From Massarina eburnea CBS 473.64 (taxonomy: Eukaryota > Ascomycota > Dothideomycetes > Pleosporales > Massarinaceae), in NCBI GenBank assembly GCA_010093635.1, contig MU006787.1, positions 160,374 to 224,373 of the forward strand: a DNA stretch of 64,000 nucleotides, given 5' to 3'. A program made the position numbers and the translations under genes. The notes beneath the pieces were generated by a model. The model was not told where the DNA came from. It searched no databases and saw only the letters and a list, made by a program, of their open reading frames with translations. Positions 31,109-42,161 of the stretch are shown piece by piece (position 1 is the stretch's first letter; each line of letters begins with the position of its first letter).

Positions 31109-31934
31109 CATAAGGTGTTAACGCATTATACTTACATCTATCCTATTTAACTCCCTAGGAGGAGCGATAGTCTAGTACTTCTTCTATGTCGCAGATAGCG
31201 ATATAACTACTCTACCTACTACCTTACTTACCTCTAAAGTGTCTTTCTTTCCTTTATATTAGAATGACAAAGCATAGATAGCACAGCTATAGAATAGCTA
31301 GCTGTACACGACCTCTTTCTTATATTCCAACTCTATGATATGCAAAACTCCTCTACACTCCTTCTACCCCATTCAAGCAACTAAACCTACATATTCACCA
31401 GTCTATAAACGTTCTCCAAGGTACACCAAGCTCGCAAACCAAAGGCCTAGCATGCGAATGCTAGACTAGAAGAAGTAAATAGCATAGACATAACTGCACT
31501 AACACTAATACCTAATTCTTTTCCTTATATCCCTAGCACACATACACACTTGAAACCTCTACTATACGAAACTATTAAACGCACCATATGCACCTCTATA
31601 ACAACAGCTATCCCCTTACGTTACGCACATCACGCACATCACACACTACAGCACATTACACACAAACAAAGCACCAGCAATATAAAAGTCATAACGTCTT
31701 AATTCCGTCCCAATGAACATCTTTCCATCCCCTCGGCCTAAAGCAAAGAAACTAACCCTATCTTTTCCGCAGTCTCGGCATCTAGAAAAGGAAGAAAAAG
31801 GGGAGGAAAAGACAAAGACGACCGATGATGGATCCAAAAACAGCAAACGTAGATGTAGCCGCGCAATCATTCGGAGGGAGACATTTAGAGGGAGGGAGAG
31901 AGAGATGGAGAGAGAGATGGGCGCCGGAGAAATG

Positions 31935-31968
31935 CAGAACAGAACAGAACAGAACAGACAGACAGACA
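31935..31968. repeat. Microsatellite (CAGAA)n then (GACA)n
   Basis: Four CAGAA units are followed by GACA units. Confidence 0.8.
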
Positions 31969-32013
31969 AGGCAAAACAAACAACAACCAAAAAAAAAATT
32001 TAACAGCGAGAAC

Positions 32014-32039
32014 CCGACCGACCGACCGACCGACCGACC
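32014..32039. repeat. Microsatellite (CCGA)6.5
   Basis: Six and a half perfect CCGA units. Confidence 0.9.
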
Positions 32040-32882
32040 AAGCACTAGGCAGCAAGCAAGCAAGCCATCCATCCAGCCATCGCTCGCCGGCTCACAATAC
32101 ACACCCCACCGGACCCGACCCCACCACACCCCTTGACACGATTTTGAAACGAAGAATGCCCCCATCCTACCGCTCCAGATAACCTAACCCAGCAAAAGGC
32201 AGCCAAGCCCAGCAAGCCTAGCCAGACAGACAAGCCAAAGCCAACCATTCACTCACACACCCCAGATTCCCATATGATACAAGAAATTAGGTAAACCGAT
32301 ATAGTGCATACGCTAGCGCCCAAAAAGCAGGGAAAAGAAAAGGGAAGAAAAAGGAGGCCGCAGAACGGAACAAGAACAAGAACGAGAACGACAAAGATGG
32401 GGCGCCGAATATAGTGTGCGTGTGTATGTGTATGTGAGAGGGAAGAGTCACATATGATGAAGATGAGGAGGAGGAGGATGATGAAGAAGAATGATGAATG
32501 ATGAATAGGAGTGGGAGAGATGCGCATACAATGCCATGCCACGTCACGCCACGCCACGCCAGAACCCTCACCCTCACCCAAACCCGGACGAGGACAGATA
32601 CTCCAAAACAAAAACAAGTAGAACAGAACAGTAAACAGATATATGATCCATCTGCCGCAGGGGAATCAACAAAAGTGCCGCCCTACTAGTAAGATAATGA
32701 AAATGAAACACACAACCGGGGTACTAACATGGACAAGAGCGAAGTATGTGGGGAAAAAGTGAGATATGAGAGAGAGAGAGGGAGAGAGAGATATGCCAAT
32801 CGCAACGCCAACGCTGTACAAGAATGCTGAGAATAGGGCAGAATATATGAGCGTATGAGAGAAAAAAAGGGGGGAGAAGGGC

Positions 32883-34659
32883 TCAGTTGCCCCCCTTTAA
32901 CCTCTTGTTGCCTCCAACCCTTGGACTCGCTTTGACTTTGGGAGCGCCGTTGACGTCTCCGCCCACGTCCTCGCCGTCCTTGACAGCGCTTCTTCGCCGC
33001 TTGTTGTTGATGCTCGGCGACGTGTTCATGCTGGCTGTGTTGCTGCTTTGACTGTGCTGGGCGACCATGGCATGAGAAGCCGGTGACGGTGTGTGGCTCT
33101 GCTGCATGAGCTGGGGCGAGCTCATGTTACCGTTCGGAAGGAGTTGGTGCTGCAACGCTGGCGACATGAATTGCTGGTTGGGTGGCAGGCCAGGGTTCAT
33201 GTTCGACGGTGTTCGGGACCCCGGCGGGATACCACCGGGTTGTGGAGGTTGCGGCATTCCGTGCCCTGGAGGCATGTTGCCGGCCTGCATCCGCATTTGG
33301 GTTGAATTGGTGGCTTGGGTCTGGTTCCACTGCTCCATTGCTTGGATTGGAGTTAGTTCCTTGTGCTCGACGGTATATGTCATTAAATTGCTCATGGTGT
33401 TCATTGTTTCGTTGATCTACCGATGGTGAGCGGGAAGAAGTCATCGACTCGTTGATTGAGTGAGCTTACCTCGAGGTAGTGCTGGAGTATAGGCGGTATG
33501 CCATATTCTGTAATTTCTGCTCCGGGTAACTTTGTTCTTGTTATGGCTGGTTCGGGATTTCCCAGTTGCCTCTGCTTCTGCTTCGCGTTTTTGTTCATCC
33601 GGGGAGATTGTTGCGCGTTGAGCTGGTTGATCTCGTCCTCTATGAAAAGATTCAAGAGGACATTGTGAGGTACGTACTGTTGGAAGCCGGCGGCCTCGAA
33701 CTGCAGCCACTCCATTTTCTCGTTACTGTTCATCCAAAATGCGGTCAATTTCCCTGGACATATAACCTGGAGATGTTAGCTGGGCCACACATGTACATCC
33801 CTCCGGACCTACCTGGCATTGGTTCTCGTAGGTGTAGATGAACTTTGCCCGATCGCAAGTGACTTTCATCTCGGTGGGTGAACTCTTCTCTACTGCACCA
33901 TCTAGTGTAATCTGGAGCTGGTCTACGTCGTGATTGAACTGGGTGAAGAAGTATCGGGGAATTGCAGCGGCCATAATCTCAAACTGTTTTGATCTGTTCT
34001 CCCCGGTGGCTTTACTTGTTGAGATGGTGTGTATGAATGAACCTGTGTCGGAGAAGAATTTGTTCACAAAGTCCTGCCAGTGTTCGAGTCGGTTTATCTC
34101 GCCGCGAGACTATATATGTCAGTAATTGAACCATGTTTTGGGAGCATTCGCACGTACACTGAATTTTCCAAGGTGATCCACAAAGTTCATCAGCTTCAAC
34201 GTTCCCTGGCCGCTTGTTTGAACATGGTGGGCTTGCTGCTGCTGCTGCTGCTGCTGCTGTCTAAGCAAAGCCATTCGCTGAGCAGACAGCTGAGCCGGAG
34301 CTGGAGCCTGTTGCTGCTGACTTAGTGCCGGGTTCCGTTGCTGAGCTTGAGCTTGGGCTTGGTTCTGCGGGGGCTGGTTCGGCTGCTGTTGCATATTCGG
34401 TGGTTGATTCGGGGCTGGTGTTTGCTGAGGAGCTTGCGGGCCTGACTGTGGTTGCTGCTGTGTGGTTGGCTGAGGGGCAGGGGATGAGTGCCCTTGATGA
34501 CTCATGGCCGAAGGGGGGCGAAGCGGTCCTTGTGGCGGTTGTGATGTGGGTGGTGGTCCTTGGCTTGCAGGTTGACTGTGATTGCTCTGCTGTGAGTGGG
34601 CGGCCTGCATGGCAATGGCTTGTGCCTGATGTTGCTGTTGCTGTTGTTGCTGCTGCATC

Positions 34660-34691
<32 letters not shown>

Positions 34692-35364
34692 ATGTGCTTG
34701 CTGCTGCTGCTGCTGTTGCTGGGCGTGCGCCTGGGCCTGGGCATGAGCCTGTTGCTGGGCGTGTGCCATGGCTGCGGCAGCTTGCGGATTGCTTGTCGCA
34801 TGTTGCTGCTGCTGCATAGCATGCTGCTGTGCCATCTGTTGACGGAGGTGCGGCGGAAGATTGATCAAGGGCTGGCCGGCCATCTGTTGCTGCATTTGGG
34901 CCATCTGCTGGGGGTTCATCTGCTGGGGGAAAGCGGCCATGCCACCCATGCCGTTCTGTTGTGCGAGCATCTGCTGCTGCTGCTGCTGGCGTTGCATCAT
35001 TGCATGTTGCTGGGCATTCCGCTGCTGGGCTATGATGGCAGGGTTCACTGGATTGCAAAGGTCAATGTACATATCTTCGACGACTTCGGCGGGGGGACTT
35101 ACCCATCTGATGCTGTTGCTGTTGCTGGAACATGTGCTGGGCTTGCTGGGGCTGCAGATGCGAGAGAGCATGGGCCGTGGGACCTACGCCTGGCTGCATG
35201 CCCATCATAGGGCCAGCCTGACTAGCGGGGCCGTTCGGGCCAGATACTCCAGGATGCATCATGCCCGGCTGCATGCCTGGATGGCCAGGGCCAGGGCCGC
35301 CCATCATGTGACCTTGGGGCATGGGCATGCCGGGCTGTTGGGGGAAGGGCGACGCTTGCATCAT
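32883..35364 (-). CDS. ptaB: PtaB/Mfg1-type LIM-domain-binding transcriptional co-regulator
   Basis: Five exons on the minus strand (35364-35103, 35047-34158, 34109-33813, 33766-33470, 33416-32883) give 759 aa. The N-terminal half is Met/Gln/Pro-rich with long polyglutamine tracts. The middle carries a LIM-binding (Ldb1-like) fold: AIPRYFFTQFNHDVDQLQ, then CDRAKFIYTYE, then KMEWLQFEAAGFQQYVP and EYGIPPILQHYLE. The C-terminus is Asn/Met/Gln-rich and ends in basic clusters (NNKRRR, GGNKRLKGG). Aspergillus PtaB and yeast Mfg1 of this type work with SomA/Flo8-type factors in adhesion, filamentation and biofilm control. A frame open upstream to 35730 is Arg/Pro-rich leader; I start at the first ATG of the MMQASPFP stretch. 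Confidence 0.85.
34235..34259. repeat. Polyglutamine-encoding (GCT)n tract
   Basis: An uninterrupted CTG/CAG run inside exon 2 of the PtaB gene encodes polyGln on the minus strand. A second, imperfect CTG-rich cluster lies at about 34637-34720. Such tracts are prone to length variation. Confidence 0.9.
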
Positions 35365-37270
35365 GGTGGTGCGGGCGGGAGGCGCTGCGGGCAGCCTCGC
35401 CGTCGTCTGTCGCGGGACGGGGACGGCTTCTCGAGCGCTGGGCGGCCGGTGTCGCGATCGGCGCGGTGGGCGGCCGGCGGGTGGTGGTGAGCGGCCGACG
35501 ACCGGCAGAGGGCGGGCGTCGATGCGACAGTGAGGGCTGCTGCGGTGCTGGGTCGCAGTCGCGAAAAAGGACGGGCACGCGACGGGGCGTGTTGCGGTGA
35601 GTGGGAGCCAGAGGGGGGGTGTGGTGTCGGGGCTGGCAGTGTCGTGTCGTCGTCGCGCATTCGACCCACTGGCTGGCGGAGGAGCGGTGCAGGGCTGGCA
35701 GCCAATTCTTCGCGCGGGCACAGGCTGCAATGGGCGGCGCAGTGTGCTTTATCCAGCGCGTTGTGGGCGGCGTTGCAACCGCAGGCGCGCAAAGTCGCTC
35801 GAGGAGCAGGGGACGCGGGCGTCGTCGATGGTGGAGTGAATGATGAGAGAGATGGGCGCATGCCCTGAGACGCCGATCGAGCCTGCCTCTCCTTTCGATA
35901 CGGGGCTGGGCGATGTAATCTATCGCGCGACCGTTCCGAGTTCGCACGCCCAACACCGCACAAAAGCCGTCAGAGCGTCGCTGCAAAGGGGGCCGACGAC
36001 TGTGTGCCGTGTGTAGGCGGTTCGACCGTCGTTGCAATCGTCTTGACGCGCTGCTGGAGGGCCTGCTGGACGCCCGCTGGCACACACGGCGCGCCGCTGA
36101 GCAATCGTAAACATGTAACTTGCGAAATTTACTCACGTGATGCCTCACGTGCGGCCTGTCCGGCCAATGGGAGCGGTAGCGAGCGGCGCCAACTTTTCGC
36201 GCCCGTGCGCCGCCTCTGGACCTTTTCTTGCTCTTTTCTGCCGTCTCTCTTCCTCCCGACCACACCACACTTCACCACGTCGCATCCGCACGGCGCTCAC
36301 TCGCCCTTTTGGTGCAGGATGAGCCTGCCGCCGCCGGCATTGGTGAATAAGTAACAAGTAAGTTTGCCCCCTTCCGCCGCGCCCCCCCCGTGAGTGATGA
36401 TACTCCAACTTCTTCTTTTCCCAACCGATTCGACCTTGAAGAAATCTATGCTGTCCGGGTGCCTCTCGCAGGGCGCCTGCTACTTGCCAGTACTTTCGTC
36501 TGACACACACACACACATTTCCTCCCAATCGCCGAGCTGGACCGCTTTGATGGCCGGCATGCTGACCACACAGCAGTGTTCTCGTAGACTTGCGCAGACG
36601 TCGTAGCACACGTCGCTGCCCCGCCCGCCCGCTCGCGCCTGCCAGATCTCGCAGGTCAGTGCCCTCTTTTCTTCACTCCCCACATTATGATGAAAACTGT
36701 TCCACATTCGCAGTTTCCACGCTAGCCGTCGAACGAACCTACTTAGACGGACAATGAGCGCAGCAACCTTCCTTGGATGTCTGACCAATGTCACCCTCCT
36801 CTCTATTGACGTCGTGCCCGGTGTGACCACTGCTGACGACGATGCTAGATTACAGACGATGCCATGTTGATGCGTGTACGGGGCTATATGTGGCATGGGC
36901 GCGCGTGGGACTCTGCCTTTTAGATAGCAGCCATGAATCCTAGTCATATCAAACCACTCTCTTGACCATGTTGCTGTGAATTTTTCTTCTTTCTCACTTC
37001 TCATCGTTGTCAACCCGCGACGACCAAGCCAATTTACACCTCGCACCTCGGTCCTGCGTCATCGCCAACTCCAGCTTATTCCAGCTTGATCCAGCTTAAT
37101 CATCCATCCCGCATTGACGTTTCGCGCAGCACGCTAATCCCGGCCAGAGCTTCCACCCACCTCGACCGCATAGCTCCAGCACCACCACGTCGCGAGCCAC
37201 ACGCTGCGGGCCCTACACTTCTTGAGCGACACCTACACCCTTCACACATACGCCGACGAATACCGCCACC
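35365..37270. promoter_or_regulatory. Long divergent region, PtaB / VMA2
   Basis: About 1.9 kb between two divergent starts. It is GC-rich near 35400-36300 and then C/T-rich up to 37270. A short open frame (MSLPPPALVNK) starts at 36319 and is followed at once by a GTAAGT-like donor. I read the region as long 5' leaders, possibly with leader introns, rather than a gene. A (CA)n run lies near 36503-36517. Confidence 0.4.
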
Positions 37271-39145
37271 ATGCCCGACACCCTGGACCCCCGCATGATG
37301 AAGGTCCAGCCCCGGATAAGGTACAACACCATCGGCGGCGTCAACGGGCCATTGGTCATTCTCGAGAGTGTGCGTAGCCTTGGGAGCTTCGTTCGATGGT
37401 ACAAGAGCTTATGGGTGTGTCGCGCAGGTCAAATTCCCCAAGTACAATGAGATCGTGTCTCTGACACTGCCCGACGGCACTGAGCGCTCCGGCCAGGTCT
37501 TGGAAGCTCGAGGTAAGCCGACTCCCGTATCATGCGCTGCAACAGCTAACAACCGCCAGGAAACCGAGCCGTTGTCCAGGTAGCTACCGCGCATCGCTAT
37601 ATCGGCCAATCTAATTGCAGCGCAGGTCTTCGAGGGCACGTCAGGCATCGATGTCAAAAGGGTACATACGTCACCGCCGAGGAAGTGGAACATAGCTGAC
37701 AAGGCCAGACCAAAGTCGAGTTTACGGGCCACAGCTTGAAACTGGGTGTGTCCGAGGACATGTTGGGTCGTATCTTCGACGGTTCCGGCAGGGCTATCGA
37801 CAAGGGCCCCAAGGTGCTGGCCGAGGACTACTTGGATATCAACGGCAGTCCCATCAACCCCTACTCGCGAGTACCGTCTCTCCAAGCCCCCGACTCCTCA
37901 GAAGAGGCTAATACAGGCAGGTGTACCCCGAAGAAATGATCTCCACCGGAATCTCAGCCATCGACACCATGAACTCCATCGCTCGTGGCCAGAAGATCCC
38001 CATCTTCTCCGCCTCCGGTCTGCCGCACAACGAAATCGCCGCACAAATTTGTCGACAGGCTGGCTTGGTTGGTAAGCCTAACAAGGGTGTTCACGACGAC
38101 CACGAGGAGAACTTCTCCATTGTTTTCGGTGCAATGGGTGTCAACTTGGAGACGAGTCGTTTCTTCACCAGGGACTTCGAGGAGAACGGCAGCATGGAGC
38201 GTGTCACCCTGTTCTTGAACTTGGCGAACGACCCTACGTAGGTGCTCGCTCCTTAGCGCTACCCTCAAGTCTAACCTGCTGCAGCATCGAACGTATCATT
38301 ACCCCGCGTCTCGCCCTCACCACGGCCGAATACTATGCCTACCAGCTCGAGAAACACGTTCTGGTCATTCTTACCGATCTTTCATCCTACTGCGATGCCC
38401 TCCGTGAGGTGTCGGCGGCCCGAGAAGAAGTGCCCGGTCGTCGTGGTTACCCCGGTTATATGTACACGGATTTATCGACCATCTACGAGCGTGCTGGTCG
38501 TGTCGAGGGACGAAACGGTTCCATCACCCAGATCCCCATTCTGACTATGCCCAACGACGGTATGCTTCCACTGCTGTTCTAACAAGAAACTGTCGCTAAC
38601 GTTCATCAGATATCACGCACCCCATCCCCGATCTGACCGGCTACATCACGGAAGGGCAGATCTTCATCGACCGTCAGCTCGACAACAAGGGTATCTACCC
38701 GCCCATCAACGTGCTCCCCTCCCTCTCTCGTCTCATGAAGTCCGCCATCGGCGAGGGCCGGACACGGAAGGACCACGGCGATGTCTCCAACCAGCTGTAC
38801 GCCAAGTACGCCATCGGCCGTGACGCTGCCGCTATGAAGGCCGTCGTCGGCGAGGAAGCCTTGTCATCCGAAGACAAGCTCTCGCTCGAGTTCTTGGAGA
38901 AGTTTGAGCGCACCTTCATCGCCCAATCGGCGTACGAATCTCGCTCCATCCAGGAGTCCTTGGATCTCGCCTGGTCGTTGCTTAGAATCTACCCCAAGGA
39001 GCTTCTTAACCGTATCCCGGCCAAGGTTCTGGACCAGTACTATGCTAGGAGTCGGGAAGGCAAGAAGGAGAAGAAGAGCACCAAGGACACGAGGGATAAC
39101 TCGGGCGAGGGGAAGCAGGATGGCGAGAACTTGATTGATGTGTAA
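37271..39145 (+). CDS. VMA2: V-type H+-ATPase subunit B
   Basis: Non-catalytic B subunit of the V1 sector, which with subunit A forms the ATP-hydrolysing ring that acidifies the vacuole. Eight exons (37271-37369, 37428-37512, 37560-37579, 37626-37661, 37709-37870, 37921-38237, 38285-38559, 38610-39145) give 509 aa. Exon 3 is only 20 nt and exon 4 only 36 nt; introns are 46-58 nt. Conserved segments include RYNTIGGVNGPLVILE, GTSGIDVK, GRIFDGSGRAIDKGP, FSASGLPHNEIAAQICRQAG, HEENFSIVFGAMGVN, LPDLTGYITEGQI-like sequence and YPPINVLPSLSRLMKSAIG. The tail is Lys/Asp-rich. Starts immediately after a CCACCATG context. Confidence 0.97.
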
Positions 39146-39700
39146 GGGTATTGTTTGCAATGCATGGGCCGTTGATATATCTATAGATCATGATTGCGAT
39201 AGGGGTGGCATCTGAATTCGCAAGCTTCGGTGTAGGTAGGTGTGTTGATGCGGAGTATATATATGAAACCTTTCCAATGCAGTGTAAGTGCTTCGTGCTG
39301 CTGATGTGAAGATGGAATCATGAAGCTGGAATCATGAAGGTGCGATTGGGTGCGCTTTCCTCTTGTGGAGTGAGGAAGCTGCGAGGGTGTCAGCTCGAGG
39401 CTGTGCCCAAGAAAGGAGGTTGACCGGTTCGTATTCGTTATCCCCCCGCGCATTTCCATTTCCTTCGCTTTTGGCGGCCTTTGCACCCTTCTTGTTGCCT
39501 TTACGCTCTTCGTCATTCGTCCAGGATCACGCGGAAGGGGACGAATCTTTCCGCAATAGCATCTACCGTGTGCAGAAGTGGATAGACGAAGAGCTACCAG
39601 ACAAAAGCATCCCGAATACCTGGCATGCTGCAACACGAACCAAAGCGCGACAGGGTTTCAATGTGATTAACATTCTACAGCTTTACATAAAGTCGGGACC
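39146..39700. other. Intergenic between convergent 3' ends
   Basis: Lies between VMA2 and the sulfonate dioxygenase gene. Frames here lack start or splice support. No gene seen. Confidence 0.45.
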
Positions 39701-41031
39701 TCATTCCTCGAATGGAGTCTCGTATGGAGCCTCAGCCTGCGGTGTAATCCTGGCCAAATGTCTCCTCTGCCCGTCGTCCCAGTCCAAAAGCGCCGAGTGC
39801 GCAGTAACACGGTTATCCCAGACGACAACTGTTCCTGCGGCCCACTTTACGCGAGCTTGAAAGTCCTGTCCTTTTGCGATGTGGTCATACAGGAATTTGA
39901 GTAGGAAGTCGCTCTCCTCCTTCTTATATCCGACAATACGCCGAGTGAATTGCGGGTTCACGAAAATGGCCTTCTCGCCGGTTGCAGGATGGGTCCGAAC
40001 GATGGGATGGATGGACGTCACGGGTTCACGGCGTACTATTCCGCCTCGGCTTCTGCTGTTTTCGGCCTGTTCAATGCCTGCTTGCTGGTCAGTTGCTGCG
40101 TACTACCAATATCAAAGGGTTACTGACCAGAGTGAACAGCTTTCAACCCGTGGAGCCTCTTTCGGAACTCTGGAGAGAGTCTCCGGTATGCTATCGCCTG
40201 GTTGACAAACAAGGTGTCACCTCCCGCACTTGGTCCATCTAACAGATACAAAAATGTTGTTCCCGGTGGCTGCTTCTCGTATGTGACATCGGAGTGCCAT
40301 GTCACCGAGTTTGTGCTCTCAGCGAAGAAGTCACGAACGGTCGTATCTTCTGCGCCACGGTGAACTAGATGGACTTCTGGATGGTCCGCGGGTCCACCGG
40401 ATGTTGGGTGAATGTGATGACGACCAAAGTATCCTCCGAAGTTGAGAGCCTCCTCAATGGGAAGATCGGCGAAGTCCTGGTCACGGAATGCTACAATACA
40501 TCAGCGATATCCGACGACAGGCACCATGTCACGTACCGACTACTTTGTTTTGAGCGACGAATAGTGCGAGCTCGTCCTTTCCGGCATCATCGAGCTTGCT
40601 CAATTGCACGCCCGTGACCTCGGCACCGATGTTGCCGGTGAGCTCGGCGACTTGGCCGCCTTTCAAAAGATTTGGGAAGGTGCTGTCGGCATCCTTTCCA
40701 TGCTCGTAATGCTCAAAAGGCTCTAGCGGCGGGTATCTTGTACGCGACGTCAGTCCACGCCCTACGGAAGAAGCAAGCATAACATACTTTGTCTCTGACC
40801 ATGTCGGCAGGTAGTTCGGATATTTGGCAGCCGGCTGCTTTCCCGTTCCCTTTAGTTCTGCATCGGCTCTGAAGCCTTTCGGGCCACTGTTGAAGGCGAC
40901 CTGAGCTTATCAGCAATGAACAACATGTTGAGCGCGACTATCCTTACCTTGTACTGGCCGGTACCGTAGTGGTTGTAGCCTACAGCAGGCTGCACAGGCT
41001 GCGCGGGTTCTTCAATGAGAGCAGGAGCCAT
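39701..41031 (-). CDS. JLP1: Fe(II)/2-oxoglutarate sulfonate (taurine-type) dioxygenase
   Basis: TauD family: hydroxylates alkylsulfonates so that they release sulfite for sulfur nutrition. Five exons (41031-40948, 40900-40788, 40736-40537, 40490-40128, 40080-39701) give 351 aa. Iron ligands are His198 and Asp200 (TWHSDVTY) and His320 (VTAHSALLDW); Arg331, eleven residues after the last His, binds 2-oxoglutarate exactly as in TauD. FVNPQFTRRIVGYKKEESD is typical of the fungal Jlp1 branch. The last intron joins KAVHS to AGIEQAEN. It is divergent from a DAL5-type MFS carrier across 1.13 kb, the same pairing of functions as yeast Jlp1 and the sulfonate importer Soa1. Confidence 0.9.
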
Positions 41032-42161
41032 GATGATGTATTGTTTCGAGACAATCAATCCGCGCCCGCAACAGTGGGTTCTGCGGCACTGTTTTATACC
41101 CGACGAGCCAATTCGCCTTCCGACTTCGCATCTACATACCCATCGGATCTAGCGGCTTTACCATCGACGAAAGCGCCCAAGACCCCCCATTCAAACGTCA
41201 ACTATACGACAGTTGTCGCTTAGTGGCCATTCAGAAGGCAGAGTGGTGGCTGCATTATGCACCGAGGTCATGCTTGGGGGTGGATGGGGGAGTGGCGAGC
41301 CTTATCGATGCCCCTCGTTTGGATTGTTTGAGTAGAGGGGCTTCTAGATGGCATCAAGTGTGCATGGTATGGTATCATACACTAACGGCCACTCGTTTTT
41401 ATTAAGCATTAGCCACGCACCCTATAAAGGGTATGTTTCCAGTGGTGTTTCATGATTCGTGATCTGCTAACAGAGACCTAGCGTAGAGTACTTCCCAACC
41501 CATCATAAGCATCTTTCTATGCTTTGGTATCGGAGAGATGCATAGGAATGCCTTCTTACTCAGTCAATCACCGACGACGCCCTCCTTTGGACGCGTGTTT
41601 CTTCGGACCATATGGACTATCGCGTTATCTCGCCTTCGTACGCGGTTGAGGAGACGATCAGTTTCGAGGTCCATGTCGTGAGAACCCCGGCGGATCACGT
41701 CAATTCCTCCACAACGAATCAACCTCCATGCCCCGACAGCTGAACCCCAACCAAACCCACTACGCAAAACATCATCAACTTGTGTACTTGCGTGCTCGGC
41801 CTTGAAAACAAGCATTCTTGGTCGTCTTCGGGCATTTTTGGAACACGCCGCAGTATATGTGGAACGCCACAAAACGTGCCGTCAACAACATGCGCACCGT
41901 GGCTGCCATCCAGGCCCAAGCCTCATCTCCAACCCCGAGAACTTGTCGTACAATCTTGATCGGCTAGGAACCACCCCCACTGCCGGGTAACTGGGATCTC
42001 GAAAATTTCCTACTCGATGATGCAGGAGAGTTGGCATATAAAGTGCCTATCAGAGCCGCGCAATTCCGTCTTAGGCTGCCTTGTTAACGCAACTTCACCC
42101 CTCCCTTACCCGCGCCGCGGCTTTTCTCTCCTCGTTGTTTCCACCGCCAGAGCGGATCAAG
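41032..42161. promoter_or_regulatory. Divergent promoter, dioxygenase / MFS
   Basis: A 1.13-kb region between the two starts. Frames inside lack domains or splice support. Sulfur-limitation elements (for CYS-3/MetR-type bZIP factors) would be expected, but I cannot identify one with confidence. Confidence 0.4.

Larger units (their letters stand above)
31109..32882. other. AT-rich then microsatellite-rich non-coding stretch
   Basis: The part 31109-31700 is AT-rich with CTACCTACTACC-type motifs. The part 31700-32880, downstream of the PtaB gene, is crowded with short tandem repeats: (CAGAA)n/(GACA)n at 31935-31968, (CCGA)n at 32014-32039, and AG runs near 32769-32791. Long serine/leucine-rich frames on the minus strand are repeat translations. 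Probably 3' untranslated and intergenic DNA. Confidence 0.5.

Noticed and set aside
35222..36268. 348-residue minus-strand frame upstream of PtaB
   Set aside because: Arg/His/Pro-rich translation of GC-rich leader; overlaps the real PtaB start in another frame.
36480..37046. 188-residue minus-strand frame between PtaB and VMA2
   Set aside because: No splice context or domain; includes a (CA)n run translated as VCVCV.
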